64,000 bases of DNA, from assembly GCF_900157385.1 (NCBI RefSeq), contig NZ_LT717698.1, positions 45,312-109,311 of the forward strand. The letters run 5' to 3'. The notes under the pieces were generated by a model. The model was not told the origin of the DNA, ran no database searches, and worked only from the letters and a program-made list of their open reading frames with translations. Position 1 is the stretch's first letter; every line of letters starts with the position of its first letter. Of the stretch, positions 54,533 through 63,570 are shown piece after piece. The translations under genes were made by a program, and so were the position numbers. This DNA is from Mycobacterium terramassiliense. GTDB lineage: Bacteria; Actinomycetota; Actinomycetes; Mycobacteriales; Mycobacteriaceae.

Positions 54533-55030
54533 ATGACGATCACGCGCGATGCCCGGCTTTGGCCGGGGCTGCTCAGCGGCGCCGCCGCCGGGGCGGCGGG
54601 CACTACCGCGCTGAACGTGATCGCCTACCTGGACATCGCGATACGGGGCCGACCGACCAGCACGACCCCCGAACGAACCGTCGAAGCAATAGCGAGGCTG
54701 TTGGGCCTGACGGTGCCCGGGACCGGTGACGTCTTGGCCAACCGGCTGCTCGGCCTCGGCGCGCTGACCGGGTACGCCGCGGGCATCGGGATGGGCCTGG
54801 TCCTCGGGCTGGCGTACGCGCTGGGCTGGCGCCCGGGCCTGCTGGTGGCCACGCTGGTCGCGGCGGCGATCGCCCTGATCGGCACCAACGGGCCGATGAC
54901 CGTGCTCGGGGTCACCGACCCGCGGACCTGGGGCGTCGTCGGGTGGATCAGCGATCTGATCCCGCACCTGGGATACGGGGTGGTCACCGCGCTGGTGCTG
55001 CACTACCTCTACCGCAATTGGGATCGGTAG
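54533..55030 (+). CDS. Membrane protein, unknown function
   Basis: This 165-aa protein has about four hydrophobic helices (LLSGAAAGAAGTTALNVIAY, the GALTGYAAGIGMGLVLGLAY block, LLVATLVAAAIALIG, and GYGVVTALVLHYLY). It has Gly/Ala-rich packing and a loop rich in Pro and Thr. The ATG at 54533 follows weak SD-like sequence. It is 60 bp upstream of the SHOCT gene on the same strand. No named family was recognised. Confidence 0.7.
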   Translation: MTITRDARLWPGLLSGAAAGAAGTTALNVIAYLDIAIRGRPTSTTPERTVEAIARLLGLTVPGTGDVLANRLLGLGALTGYAAGIGMGLVLGLAYALGWRPGLLVATLVAAAIALIGTNGPMTVLGVTDPRTWGVVGWISDLIPHLGYGVVTALVLHYLYRNWDR

Positions 55031-55089
55031 CGGGATTCGCGTCGTCCACTTGCGAGACGAACTCTGCGATCGCAAGGAGGAACCCGCGA

Positions 55090-55446
55090 ATGAAGACCAA
55101 GGCCGCAGTCCTGACGTCCGGGGCGCTGGTCGCCGCGTTGCTGCTGGCGCGCTATTTCGCGTTGAGTCGAGCCGGCCTTCCGCTGGGGTGGATGATCTAT
55201 CTCGGGCTGCCGATCACCGCGGCCGGTGTGCTGTTTGCGCTGCGGCTCATCAACCTCGGCGCGGGCTGGGGCGCCAGGGACACCAGGCAGCCCGCGCATC
55301 CCATAGCGCTGTCGTATCCCCAACCGCCGGTGCCGGTTTCCGAGCGCTTCAGGGAACTCGAGGTGCTGCGTGCCACCGGCGGCATCTCGGACGCCGAGTA
55401 CATCGCGCGCCGGCGGCACCTCATCTCCGAGATCTCCGAGCGCTGA
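55090..55446 (+). CDS. Membrane-anchored SHOCT-domain protein
   Basis: This 118-aa protein has two N-terminal helices (AAVLTSGALVAALLLARYF and GWMIYLGLPITAAGVLFAL). A C-terminal SHOCT motif follows (LEVLRATGGISDAEYIARRR, about residues 90-109). SHOCT domains are short oligomerisation modules. AAGGAGG lies 9 nt upstream of the ATG. It follows the membrane protein gene by 59 bp. Confidence 0.75.
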   Translation: MKTKAAVLTSGALVAALLLARYFALSRAGLPLGWMIYLGLPITAAGVLFALRLINLGAGWGARDTRQPAHPIALSYPQPPVPVSERFRELEVLRATGGISDAEYIARRRHLISEISER

Positions 55447-55518
55447 GGCCCCTGCCGCTCCTCGCCGACTGGTGCGACGACTCCGGCAGCTCATCACTCG
55501 AGCCGGCCGAGGTAGCCC

Positions 55519-56258
55519 CTAGCCCTGAACCGTAGGGCGAATGACGATCTCGCCGATCTCGACATCGTCGGGTTGCTCGATCGCGAAAGCGATGGCTCGC
55601 GCGACCGCCGCCGGGGGTAGCCCGACGACGCTCATGGTGCTTCGGATTGGTCGCGCAACGCGGTGTCGTCGATGGAGCTGTCGAGTTCCGTGTCGACGAA
55701 GCCCGGCGATACAGAGGTCGTTCGGATAACACCGTCGGTCGACTCTTGGCGCAGGCCTTCCATGACGGTCCGGACGGCGTTCTTCGTGGCCGCGTACACC
55801 GCCATGGTGGGCACGATCTTCAGCCCGGCCGTCGATACGGTCGTCACGAAGTGGCCGCGTCCCTGGCGGCGGAAGACAGGCAGGGCGGCGGCGATGCCGT
55901 GCAGCACCCCGCGCAGGTTGACGTCGATCATCGCCGACCAGCCGTCGGCGTCCAGGTCCGCCACGGGACCGATCTTGCTGATCCCGGCGTTGCCGACCAG
56001 GACGTCGAGGGAACCGAAGCGCTCGGTCGCGGCTCCGACCAGCCGCTCGAGGTCCTCTCGGCGCGTGACATCGGTTGGACGGCTGACCACGTCTCCCCCA
56101 TTGGCGCGGATCTCGCGAGCGATGTCGTCGAGGCGCTCGACGCGGCGCGCGCCGAGGACCACGCTGGCTCCTCGCTCGGCCAGCAGCCGCGCGGTCGCCT
56201 CGCCGATCCCGCTGCTCGCGCCGGTGATCGCGACGACCTTCCCCTCGACGTTGTTCAT
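55519..56258 (-). pseudogene. SDR gene with a 3' frameshift
   Basis: From ATG 56258 the frame gives a good SDR (TGASSGIG about residues 12-19, NAG, Ser in TVSTAG and YAATK). It stops at 55632 after 208 residues, when 245 is usual. The missing C-terminus is found intact in the -1 frame: GLPPAAVARAIAFAIEQPDD and EIGEIVIRPTVQG, ending at a TAG at 55519-55521. A one-base deletion near 55635-55650 explains it. The truncated protein keeps the catalytic core but loses the last strand and helix. A sequencing error is possible. Confidence 0.75.
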
Positions 56259-56303
56259 CGGAGAAATGCCTTCCTAGCGGTCATGGGCGGGGCAAATCGG
56301 TGG

Positions 56304-57176
56304 ATGTCTCGTATTGTCTCCTCTGTGCTGATCGGGTTCCTGCTCGCGCTGGGTTGCTCGGTGTGTTACGGCACGGCCTCGGTCTTGCAGGCCGTCGCGA
56401 CGCGGTCGGTCGAAGCCGCGAGCAAATCGGGCGTTGACGCCGTCCTGCTGATGCGCGCCGCCCGGCAGTGGCGCTATCTCGCCGGCATCGGTCTCGACGG
56501 CCTCGGGTTCCTGCTCCAGGTGTTGGCGTTGCGTTTGGTGCCAATCTATGTCGTCGCCGCGGCGCTCGCCGCCTCCATCGCGGTCACCGGCATCGTGTCC
56601 GCGTGGGTGCTCTCCGCGCGGCTGTCACGGGCCGAGTGGACGGCCGTCGGCGTGGTCTGCGTGAGCCTGGCCGCGCTCGCCTGCGCCGCCGGGCCGGGAC
56701 ACTTTCGTCACGCGCCGGCCGGGCTCGGCTGGGCGCTCATCGGCGTGGTCGCCGCGATCTTCGTCGCCGGTGCCGCCGCGGGCCGGCTGCGCGACCGCGA
56801 GCGCGCGCTTGCCCTGGGGTTGGGCGCCGGAAGCGGCTTCGGCGTCGTCGAGGTCGGCGTGCGCCTCATCGACGTGATCGATCCGACGAAGGCGGCCTTC
56901 TACACCAACCCGGCGCTGTACGCGGCGGCCGGAGGCGGTGCGGCGGGGTTCCTCTTGCTCACGTCCGCCTTGCATCGCGGATCGGTGACCACGACAGTGG
57001 CCGCCATGGTGGTCGGCGAAACGATCGCCCCCGCGCTCGTGGGAGTGGTGTGGCTGGGCGACAGCGCCCGCGACGGTCTCGGCTGGCTGGTCGTCCTCGG
57101 ATTCGTGGTGGCGGTGTCGGGGACGTTGGTGCTGGCCCGATTCGGCGAGGCCCCCACTCCCGCCGAGGCCGATTAG
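56304..57176 (+). CDS. DMT/EamA-like integral membrane protein
   Basis: This 290-aa protein has about nine to ten hydrophobic helices in the drug/metabolite transporter pattern. It starts at VLIGFLLALGCSVCYGTASV and ends with GWLVVLGFVVAVSGTLVLAR. The second half repeats the first. An ATG at 56304 was chosen because the helix starts soon after; an ATG at 56283 is also in frame. It is convergent with the acyl-CoA ligase, their stops overlapping by 4 nt. Confidence 0.75.
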   Translation: MSRIVSSVLIGFLLALGCSVCYGTASVLQAVATRSVEAASKSGVDAVLLMRAARQWRYLAGIGLDGLGFLLQVLALRLVPIYVVAAALAASIAVTGIVSAWVLSARLSRAEWTAVGVVCVSLAALACAAGPGHFRHAPAGLGWALIGVVAAIFVAGAAAGRLRDRERALALGLGAGSGFGVVEVGVRLIDVIDPTKAAFYTNPALYAAAGGGAAGFLLLTSALHRGSVTTTVAAMVVGETIAPALVGVVWLGDSARDGLGWLVVLGFVVAVSGTLVLARFGEAPTPAEAD

Positions 57177-58765
57177 GGCGACTCGACCGCGTAGGTGGTG
57201 CCACGCTGGTGGCGCGTCCACAGCGCGCCGCCTTGCGCGTCGATGCCGGCGGCGATCAGCTCCCGCTTGAGGATTTTGTTGGTAGCCGTTGCCGGCAGGT
57301 CGTCGTTGATGCGGACATACCGCGGCCACGCCTTCGGCGACAGGTCGGGCTGCGCGGCGAGGAACTTCTCCAAATCCTCGGGCTGGAAGTCTGTCCCGTC
57401 GCGCAGCACCAGGGCCGCCATCACCTGATCGCCGACGCGTTCGTCGGGTACGGCGTAGACGGCGACCTGGCTGATTTGCGGCAGCCGTTCCAGGATCCGC
57501 TCGATCGGCGCCGCGGCCAGGTTTTCGCCGTCGACTCGCATCCAATCGGCCGTGCGACCGGCCAGATAGATCCAACCGTCGGCATCGCGGTAGGCCAGGT
57601 CGCCGGACCAGTACATGCCGTGCCGCATGCGCTGCGCCGTCGCTGACGGATCGTTGTAGTAACCGGTGAACGGGCCCGCGCCCTGGGTGTTGACGAGTTC
57701 GCCAACCGCGTCGTCGAAGTTGATCAGCGCGCCGTGTTCGTCGAATTTCGCGACCGCGCACTCGGTCAGGGTGCCGGGGTTGTAGATGCTGACCCCGGGA
57801 TAGGGCTTGCCGATCGATCCCGGCGGGGCGCCGTCCTCGCGGACGACGATCACCGCGAACTCGCTCGAGCCGAAGCTGTCGATGACTCGGCATCCGAAAC
57901 GCCTTGCGAATTCGTCGATGTCGCGATCGGTGGCCTCGTTGCCGAACGCGACCCGCAGGGTGGTGTCGGCGTCGTCGGGACGTTCCGGGGTGGCCAGGAT
58001 CAGCGCCAGGGGCTTGCCGACGTAGTTCAGGTAGGTCACCTGGTGGCGGCGCACGTCGTCGATGAAGCGTGACGGCGAGAACTTGGCCGGCACCATGGTG
58101 GCGCCGCTGCCGATGGCGACGGCCCACCCGGCGGCGATGCCATTGGAGTGGAACAGGGGCATTGCCAGGTAGCAGACGTCGTCGGCGGTGACGTCGTACT
58201 GGAAGATCAGGCTGGCGCCGCACATGATCGCCATGCCGTGCGCGAACCGGACGGCCTTGGGGTCCCCGCTGGTGCCGGAGGTGAAGATCATCATCAGGGT
58301 GTCGGCGGCGGTGACCTCGCGGTGGGCCACCAGCGGCGGCGCCGCGGCCAGCATTTCGGCGTAGCGCCGTGACCCGACGTCGATGACCTGAATTCCGTTG
58401 AGGTCCAACCCGTCCAGCAGTGCCACGTGCTCGCCGTCGACGAGGAGGAGCTGGCAGTCGGAGCGCCGGATGTCGGCGAGCAGGCCGCCGCCCCGGCGGG
58501 TGGTATTGATGCCGCACAACACGTAGCCGCCCAGCGCGGCGGCCGCCATGGCGCGCAGCATCTCGGGGGAGTTGGTGAGCAGGGCCCCGACATGCAGCGG
58601 GTGGGCGGGGTCGGCAAGGCGGATCAGCGCGGCGGCCTCGGCCTCGGCCTCGGCCAGGTGCTGCCGCCAGGTCCAGGTGCGCTCGCCGTGTGCGATCGCG
58701 GTGGTGTCGTCGTTTCGGCGCAGCCGCAACAGCTGCTGAACCGTTTCGGGTCCCGGTTCGCTCAT
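57173..58765 (-). CDS. Acyl-CoA synthetase (FadD17-like AMP-dependent ligase)
   Basis: This 530-aa ANL enzyme has the P-loop MIFTSGTSGDPKAVRF (about residues 160-175), FGSSEF, the YWSGDLAYRDADGW adenylation block and DWMRVDGENL hinge. The C-terminal catalytic Lys is in ATNKILKREL. Its size and pattern resemble M. tuberculosis FadD17 and steroid-acid ligases. The ATG overlaps the monooxygenase stop by 4 nt (ATGA). It probably activates the acid freed by the esterase. Confidence 0.88.
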   Translation of the reverse strand: MSEPGPETVQQLLRLRRNDDTTAIAHGERTWTWRQHLAEAEAEAAALIRLADPAHPLHVGALLTNSPEMLRAMAAAALGGYVLCGINTTRRGGGLLADIRRSDCQLLLVDGEHVALLDGLDLNGIQVIDVGSRRYAEMLAAAPPLVAHREVTAADTLMMIFTSGTSGDPKAVRFAHGMAIMCGASLIFQYDVTADDVCYLAMPLFHSNGIAAGWAVAIGSGATMVPAKFSPSRFIDDVRRHQVTYLNYVGKPLALILATPERPDDADTTLRVAFGNEATDRDIDEFARRFGCRVIDSFGSSEFAVIVVREDGAPPGSIGKPYPGVSIYNPGTLTECAVAKFDEHGALINFDDAVGELVNTQGAGPFTGYYNDPSATAQRMRHGMYWSGDLAYRDADGWIYLAGRTADWMRVDGENLAAAPIERILERLPQISQVAVYAVPDERVGDQVMAALVLRDGTDFQPEDLEKFLAAQPDLSPKAWPRYVRINDDLPATATNKILKRELIAAGIDAQGGALWTRHQRGTTYAVESP

Positions 58766-60372
58766 CGGGTGGTCAGGACCAATCCGGCGTAGTTCTGATC
58801 GGCCACCGCTTCGCAATGCCGGCGGTAGGTGCCGAATCCCCCGGCGTAGGGCATGAAGATCCGTTTCTTGCCCTCGATGTTGGCGCCCAGGTACCACGAG
58901 GATGACGCTTTCGGAAACAGCGTCTGCTCGGCCGCTTTCGCGACATGCTCGGTCCAGGCGTCGGCGGCATCGCGGCGGGGTTCGACCTCGTGCACACCGA
59001 GGCGACGGGCCGTCAACATCAGCTCGATGACCCAGTCGACCTGAACCTCGGCGTGCAGCACCATGTTGGCCAGCACGGACGGGCTGCCGGGCCCGCTGAT
59101 GGTGAACAGGTTGGGCAGGCCGGGAACCATGAGGCCGAGAAAAGTCACGGGGCCGTCGGCCCAGATGTCGCGTAGCCGGGCTCCCCTGGGCCCACTCGGG
59201 TCGATGCGGGTGAGCGCTCCGGTCAGCGCGTCGAATCCGGTCGCAAAGACCAGGACGTCGCAGGGATAGGTCGCGGCGCCCGTTCGCACCCCCTCGGGGA
59301 CGATCGCGTCGATGGGCTCGCGGCGCAGGTTCACCAGCCGCACGTTGTCGCGGTTGAACGTCGCGTAATAACCGGCGTCGGTGCAGATCCGCTTCGTCCC
59401 GATCGGGTGATCGACCGGGATGAGGTCCGCGGCGACGACGGGGTCGTGGACGATCTCGCGGATGCGCTCCTCCGCGAACTCCCTCGCGACATCGTTGGCG
59501 GCCGGGTCGGAATTCTGGTCGGGGAAGGTCTTGGCGAACAGCACGCCGCCCTCACGCCAGCGGCGCCACAGTGCTTCGATTCGCTCGTCGGGATCGGCTT
59601 CGAGCGCCTTCTTGTGATAGGTGCCGTGCGGAGTGCCCGCCGACGCGTAGGCCGACATCCGGCGTCGCTCGGGGTACTCCTCCCGGATCCGTCGCTGTTC
59701 TTCCGCCGACCACGGACGGTTGGGCATCGGGATGCTGTAATTCGCCGATCGCTGGAATACCACGAGCCGCTCTGCCTGGCCCGCGATGATCGGAACCGCT
59801 TGAATGCCAGACGAACCCGTGCCGATCAACCCCACCCGCTTGCCCCGCAGGTCGGGATCCTCGCGAGGCCACGCGGCCGTGAAGTACACGTCGCCGGCAA
59901 AATCGTCGGCACCGGGGATGTCGGGGCGGTTGACCGCAGACAGGCAGCCCGTCGCGCATACGAAAAACTGCGCGGCGTGCGACGACTCGCCGCCCTGCGA
60001 GATATCACGCGTGCGGACGCGCCAGCCTCCCGCCTCCTGGTCGAATTCCGCCCCGATCACGTCGACGCCGAAGCGGTAGTGGCGGCGCAGATCGAAGCGG
60101 TCGGCCACGTGGCGCAGATAGGCCAGGATCTCCGGCTGCGCGGCGAATCGTTCGCTCCACGTCCAGCTCTGCTGCAGCGCTTCGTCGAATGAGTAGGAGT
60201 AGTCGACGCTTTCGACGTCGCACCGCGCACCCGGGTACCGGTTCCAATACCAGGTGCCGCCCACGTCGGGAGCCGCCTCGATACCGAGCACCGACAGGCC
60301 CGTCGAGACGGCCCGGCGTACGGCGTAGAGCCCGGCGAATCCCGCTCCGATGACGATGACGTCAGCGGTCAT
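58762..60372 (-). CDS. Flavin-dependent Baeyer-Villiger-type monooxygenase
   Basis: This 536-aa protein has the FAD loop VIGAGFAG (about residues 7-14) and the NADPH loop LIGTGSSG (about 184-191). The BVMO fingerprint region reads FAGDVYFTAAWP (about 163-174), in which the usual His is Phe. The rest of the core, including GTWYWNRYPGARCD, is typical of cyclohexanone/steroid BVMOs. The ATG overlaps the esterase stop by 4 nt, and its stop overlaps the ligase start. Confidence 0.88.
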   Translation of the reverse strand: MTADVIVIGAGFAGLYAVRRAVSTGLSVLGIEAAPDVGGTWYWNRYPGARCDVESVDYSYSFDEALQQSWTWSERFAAQPEILAYLRHVADRFDLRRHYRFGVDVIGAEFDQEAGGWRVRTRDISQGGESSHAAQFFVCATGCLSAVNRPDIPGADDFAGDVYFTAAWPREDPDLRGKRVGLIGTGSSGIQAVPIIAGQAERLVVFQRSANYSIPMPNRPWSAEEQRRIREEYPERRRMSAYASAGTPHGTYHKKALEADPDERIEALWRRWREGGVLFAKTFPDQNSDPAANDVAREFAEERIREIVHDPVVAADLIPVDHPIGTKRICTDAGYYATFNRDNVRLVNLRREPIDAIVPEGVRTGAATYPCDVLVFATGFDALTGALTRIDPSGPRGARLRDIWADGPVTFLGLMVPGLPNLFTISGPGSPSVLANMVLHAEVQVDWVIELMLTARRLGVHEVEPRRDAADAWTEHVAKAAEQTLFPKASSSWYLGANIEGKKRIFMPYAGGFGTYRRHCEAVADQNYAGLVLTTR

Positions 60373-61334
60373 TGCGACCCGCACCGGGCGAGGTCAAGCA
60401 ACTCCCGCAGGTCGCCGCACACCAACTCGCGCGCCGAGGTGGCCGGCGCGAAGGATTGAATCGTCATGAAGCCGTGGAACAGTCCGGGGAAATCGCGATG
60501 CACGACTCGTACGCCCGCGTTGCGCAAGCGGCGCGCGTAATCGCATCCCTCGCTGTGTAAGGGATCCAGGCCGGCGGTCACGACCACCGCGGCCGGCAGG
60601 TCCGCGAAACTATCCGCCCGGGCCGGCGCAACCAGCCAGGGAGGGTCGAAAAGCCGCTCATCGCCAAGGTATTGACGCCAATACCACTGCATCGCGGCCC
60701 GCGTGTTGAAAGTCCCCGTGCCGTGGCGGTGATAGCTGTCCGTGTCGAACGACGGATCGACCGCCGGGTACAGCAACAGCTGGGCGGCGGGCCGGGCGAC
60801 GCCTCGTTCGCGGCACAGGATCGCGGTGACCGCAGCCAGGTTCCCGCCGGCGCTGTCGCCGGCGACGGCGGTCCGTGTCGCGTCGATGCCGAGGCCGGCC
60901 GCGTGTTCGATCACCCAACGGAAGGCGGCGAATGCGTCGAGGGCGGCCGCGGGTGCGGGATGCTCGGGCGCCAGCCGATACCCGACGGACACCACGACGG
61001 CTTGGCTACCGCGCGCCAGGGACCGGCAGAAGCCGTCATGGGATTCGATGTCGCAGAAGACGAATCCGCCGCCGTGATAGAACACGATGCCGGGGCGGTG
61101 GCCGAGCTCGCCGTGCGGGTGGTAGATCCGCACGGGGATGGCGCCGGCGGGGCCGGGGACGTAGTGGTCGATGGTGTTGCGGACGTCGTCGATGTTGTTG
61201 GGAGGCACCCGCCGCGCGGCGACGGCGGCCCGCGCCTGCGCGCCGGTCATCGACTCGACATGGGGGAATCCGGCGTTCAACTCGCGCAACATGGCCTGCA
61301 CCGTGTCGTCGATGGCATCGATGCCATGGTCCAT
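60369..61334 (-). CDS. HSL-type alpha/beta-hydrolase esterase (LipN-like)
   Basis: This 321-aa protein has the HGGG oxyanion motif (FYHGGGFVFC, about residues 83-92), the nucleophile GDSAGG (about 157-162), Asp in TAGLDPLHSEG and His in GLFHGF. All triad parts are present. The ATG at 61334 was chosen because GGAGG lies 5 nt upstream. The next gene (monooxygenase) overlaps its stop. It may hydrolyse the ester or lactone made by the monooxygenase. Confidence 0.88.
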   Translation of the reverse strand: MDHGIDAIDDTVQAMLRELNAGFPHVESMTGAQARAAVAARRVPPNNIDDVRNTIDHYVPGPAGAIPVRIYHPHGELGHRPGIVFYHGGGFVFCDIESHDGFCRSLARGSQAVVVSVGYRLAPEHPAPAAALDAFAAFRWVIEHAAGLGIDATRTAVAGDSAGGNLAAVTAILCRERGVARPAAQLLLYPAVDPSFDTDSYHRHGTGTFNTRAAMQWYWRQYLGDERLFDPPWLVAPARADSFADLPAAVVVTAGLDPLHSEGCDYARRLRNAGVRVVHRDFPGLFHGFMTIQSFAPATSARELVCGDLRELLDLARCGSQ

Positions 61335-61363
61335 GTGCGCCTCCGCCCGCACCGCTGCGCCGG

Positions 61364-61768
61364 TCAAGCCGGCCGGTACTTCAGCAAGGTGATTCCGCTG
61401 TCAAGATCGTAGAACACCGGCCGCACCCGCATTCCGATTCGGATGTCGGCCGCGTCGACCTCCACCAACTCGGTGCTGATCCGTGGCCCGGCATCCCATT
61501 GCACCACCGCGAGCAACTGCGGCACCGCGTCCGCCCAGGGCGGTCCGGTGGGTCTGCGGGCCACGGTGTAGGTGTACAACGTTCCCGCGCCATCGATTTC
61601 GCGCCACTGAAGGTCGTCGGCGAGCGAACCCGGCGCGAGGGTGCGGGAATAGAAGACGTAGCGCCCCAGCGATGGCGAATACTGCACGACGACGCGGTGC
61701 CGCGCGAGGCCGTCCCAGAAAGGCCGGGAGACCGGGGTGGGCTCGGGAACGGGATATTCGGCGGTCAC
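61364..61768 (-). CDS. DUF35 OB-fold protein, partner of the thiolase-like protein
   Basis: This 134-aa protein has the DUF35 pattern of a short N-terminal segment and an OB-fold (GTLYTYTVARRPTGPPW, LLAVVQWDAGPRISTELVEV). The usual zinc-ribbon cysteines are replaced (QYSPSLGRYVFYSR). In sterol degradation the DUF35 part of ChsH2 is required by the Ltp2 aldolase. The GTG at 61768 lies 140 bp after the thiolase gene, with a 36-bp repeat array between them. Confidence 0.8.
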   Translation of the reverse strand: MTAEYPVPEPTPVSRPFWDGLARHRVVVQYSPSLGRYVFYSRTLAPGSLADDLQWREIDGAGTLYTYTVARRPTGPPWADAVPQLLAVVQWDAGPRISTELVEVDAADIRIGMRVRPVFYDLDSGITLLKYRPA

Positions 61769-61783
61769 TTGCGCCGCTCCTCT

Positions 61784-61880
61784 CCCCCGCGAGCGGGAGG
61801 TACCCCCACATCGCTTCGTCCCCCGCGAGCGGGAGGTACCCCCGCATCGCTTCGTCCCCCGCAAGCGGGAGGTGCCCCCG
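61784..61880 (+). repeat. 36-bp hairpin repeat, two full copies plus a partial copy
   Basis: Units start at 61784, 61820 and 61856. Each contains CCCGC-GA-GCGGG and then GGTACCCCC, and ends with ATCGCTTCGT. The third unit differs slightly and is cut at about 25 bp. The array lies inside the operon between the thiolase and DUF35 genes, upstream of the DUF35 GTG. It may be a REP-like element that changes message stability. Confidence 0.85.
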
Positions 61881-61907
61881 CTGCAGCGCCGCCGGCGCGG
61901 GCCACCG

Positions 61908-63110
61908 CTAATCCCCCCGCATCAGCAGCGCGACCTGCTCGCTCATGATGCCGCCGTTGCCGGTGACGAACCCGGTGTGGCAGTCGCGCACCTGCGCGTC
62001 GCCGGCGCGCCCCATGATCTGGCGCGCCGCGTCGACCACGTGGTGCATGCCGCCCGCCATCCCGGCCTGGCCGAAGGACAGTTGGCCGCCGGCGGTGTTG
62101 AGCGGGAAGTCGCCGCGGTGGGTCAGGTCGTGTTCGGTAACCCATGACATGCCGTCGCCTTTGGCGCAGAAGCCGGCGTCTTCCAGGCTCATCAACACCG
62201 TGATGGTGTAGCAGTCGTAAATCGACGCGATATCGACGTCGGTGCGGCCCAGCCCGGCCATCGCGAACGCCCGGTCGGCGGCGCGGGCGATCGGCGTCCG
62301 CAACAGGTCTTCGGCGTAGGTAGGCGTCTTGAACGCGATGCGCTCACCGAATCCCTTGATCCACACCGGGCGATGGCGGCTTTGCCGCGCGATGTCGGCG
62401 CTGGCGATCAACACCCCGGCTCCCCCGTGCACCCGCATTACCGTCTCGAGCATGTGGATGGGATCGGCGATCATCGGGCTGGCGAGAACGTCGTCCACCG
62501 TGATCGGGGTGCCGTGAAAGACCGCGCCCGGATGCGCGCACGCGTTGGTGCGCTGGTCGACCGCGATCTTGGCGACGGCGGCGGGATCGTAGCCGAACTC
62601 GGCGGCATAGCGCTGCGCGATTTGGGCGTAGGGCGCGTTTTGGCCCACGTTGCCGTACGGGATCTCGAATTCGGCCTGCGGTGACCCGTAGTTGTTCGAC
62701 GATGCCCCATACCAATTGGGGGCGGGTGGCGGCCTCTTGTCGGATTGCGGCTGCGCGGCCGAACCGGGGACCACCGCCAGCACCGCGTCGCAGATGCCGA
62801 GCTCCACGGCGGCAGCGGCCCGCCAGACCATCCCCGCCGAGGTGGCTCCGCCAAGGTCGACGCGTTCTCCGAAATCCAGGGCCAGGCCCAGGTATTCGCA
62901 CAGCGTGGCGGGCGCGAACATCGCGGATTCGGCGATGCCGTGGGTGAGCAGGCCGTTGACATACGCGGGGTCGACGCCGGCGTCCTCGATGACCAGCTTG
63001 GCCAGCAGCGCGTACTGGTCGAGGGTGAACCGCGCGGGCCCGGTGGGGCGCCGTTGGGCGGGCAGCTCGGCGATGCCGATGATGGCCGCCTCGCCGCGCA
63101 GTCCCGTCAC
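61908..63110 (-). CDS. Thiolase-fold lipid-transfer-type protein (Ltp2-like)
   Basis: This 400-aa protein has the thiolase fold: VDLGGATSAGMVW where thiolases carry the N-terminal Cys, IYDCYTITVLMSLEDAG, and GGQLSFGQAGMAGGM near the C-terminus. The nucleophilic Cys is absent, as in Ltp2-type retro-aldolases of steroid side-chain degradation. The GTG overlaps the MaoC stop by 4 nt (GTGA). With the DUF35 protein it could form an aldolase complex. Confidence 0.85.
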   Translation of the reverse strand: MTGLRGEAAIIGIAELPAQRRPTGPARFTLDQYALLAKLVIEDAGVDPAYVNGLLTHGIAESAMFAPATLCEYLGLALDFGERVDLGGATSAGMVWRAAAAVELGICDAVLAVVPGSAAQPQSDKRPPPAPNWYGASSNNYGSPQAEFEIPYGNVGQNAPYAQIAQRYAAEFGYDPAAVAKIAVDQRTNACAHPGAVFHGTPITVDDVLASPMIADPIHMLETVMRVHGGAGVLIASADIARQSRHRPVWIKGFGERIAFKTPTYAEDLLRTPIARAADRAFAMAGLGRTDVDIASIYDCYTITVLMSLEDAGFCAKGDGMSWVTEHDLTHRGDFPLNTAGGQLSFGQAGMAGGMHHVVDAARQIMGRAGDAQVRDCHTGFVTGNGGIMSEQVALLMRGD

Positions 63111-63562
63111 GACGGCGCTCCGCGTCGGGGCAGCTCGACCGTCGCGGTCCCGGGCATCAGCACGGTGGCGTCGCGGCGGCCGGAGATCTCGAGATCCACC
63201 AGCCCCGCGCCGGTTTCGCCGAGGCGCTTGCCGGTGACTTCGCCACCGAAGCTGAGCGACTGGCCGGGATAGGCGACCGCCCGGTTCTGCACCGAGAAGG
63301 ACACCAGGCGGCCGCGCCCACCGATCCAGTCACCGATGGCGCGGGCCAGCAGCGCCGCCTGCAGCGGGCCCTGGACCAACACGTCGTCGTAGCCTTCCAC
63401 CGAGCGGGCCCACTCCTTGTCGTAGTGGATGCGGTGGCCGTTGTAGGTGGCGGCGCTGAAGAAGAAGAGCTGCGTCTCGTCGACGGTGACGGTCAGCGTC
63501 GGCATGTGGTCGCCGACGGCGATGTCGTCATAGAACACCTGCGGATCGGTCGTAGGGGTCAC
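63107..63562 (-). CDS. MaoC-like hot-dog dehydratase
   Basis: This 151-aa protein has the MaoC hydratase-2-like motif ATYNGHRIHYDKEWA (about residues 37-51) and VLVQGPLQAALLA. The catalytic pair appears as Asn/His in NGHRIHYD where classical enzymes have Asp/His. AGGAG with 6-nt spacing supports the GTG. It is 8 nt after the preceding MaoC-like gene, so they probably form a heteromer as in ChsH1-ChsH2-type hydratases. Confidence 0.85.
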   Translation of the reverse strand: MTPTTDPQVFYDDIAVGDHMPTLTVTVDETQLFFFSAATYNGHRIHYDKEWARSVEGYDDVLVQGPLQAALLARAIGDWIGGRGRLVSFSVQNRAVAYPGQSLSFGGEVTGKRLGETGAGLVDLEISGRRDATVLMPGTATVELPRRGAPS

Positions 63563-63570
63563 GCGTGCTC

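Noticed and set aside
61784..61880. CRISPR-like array
   Set aside because: The 36-bp units are contiguous without unique spacers.
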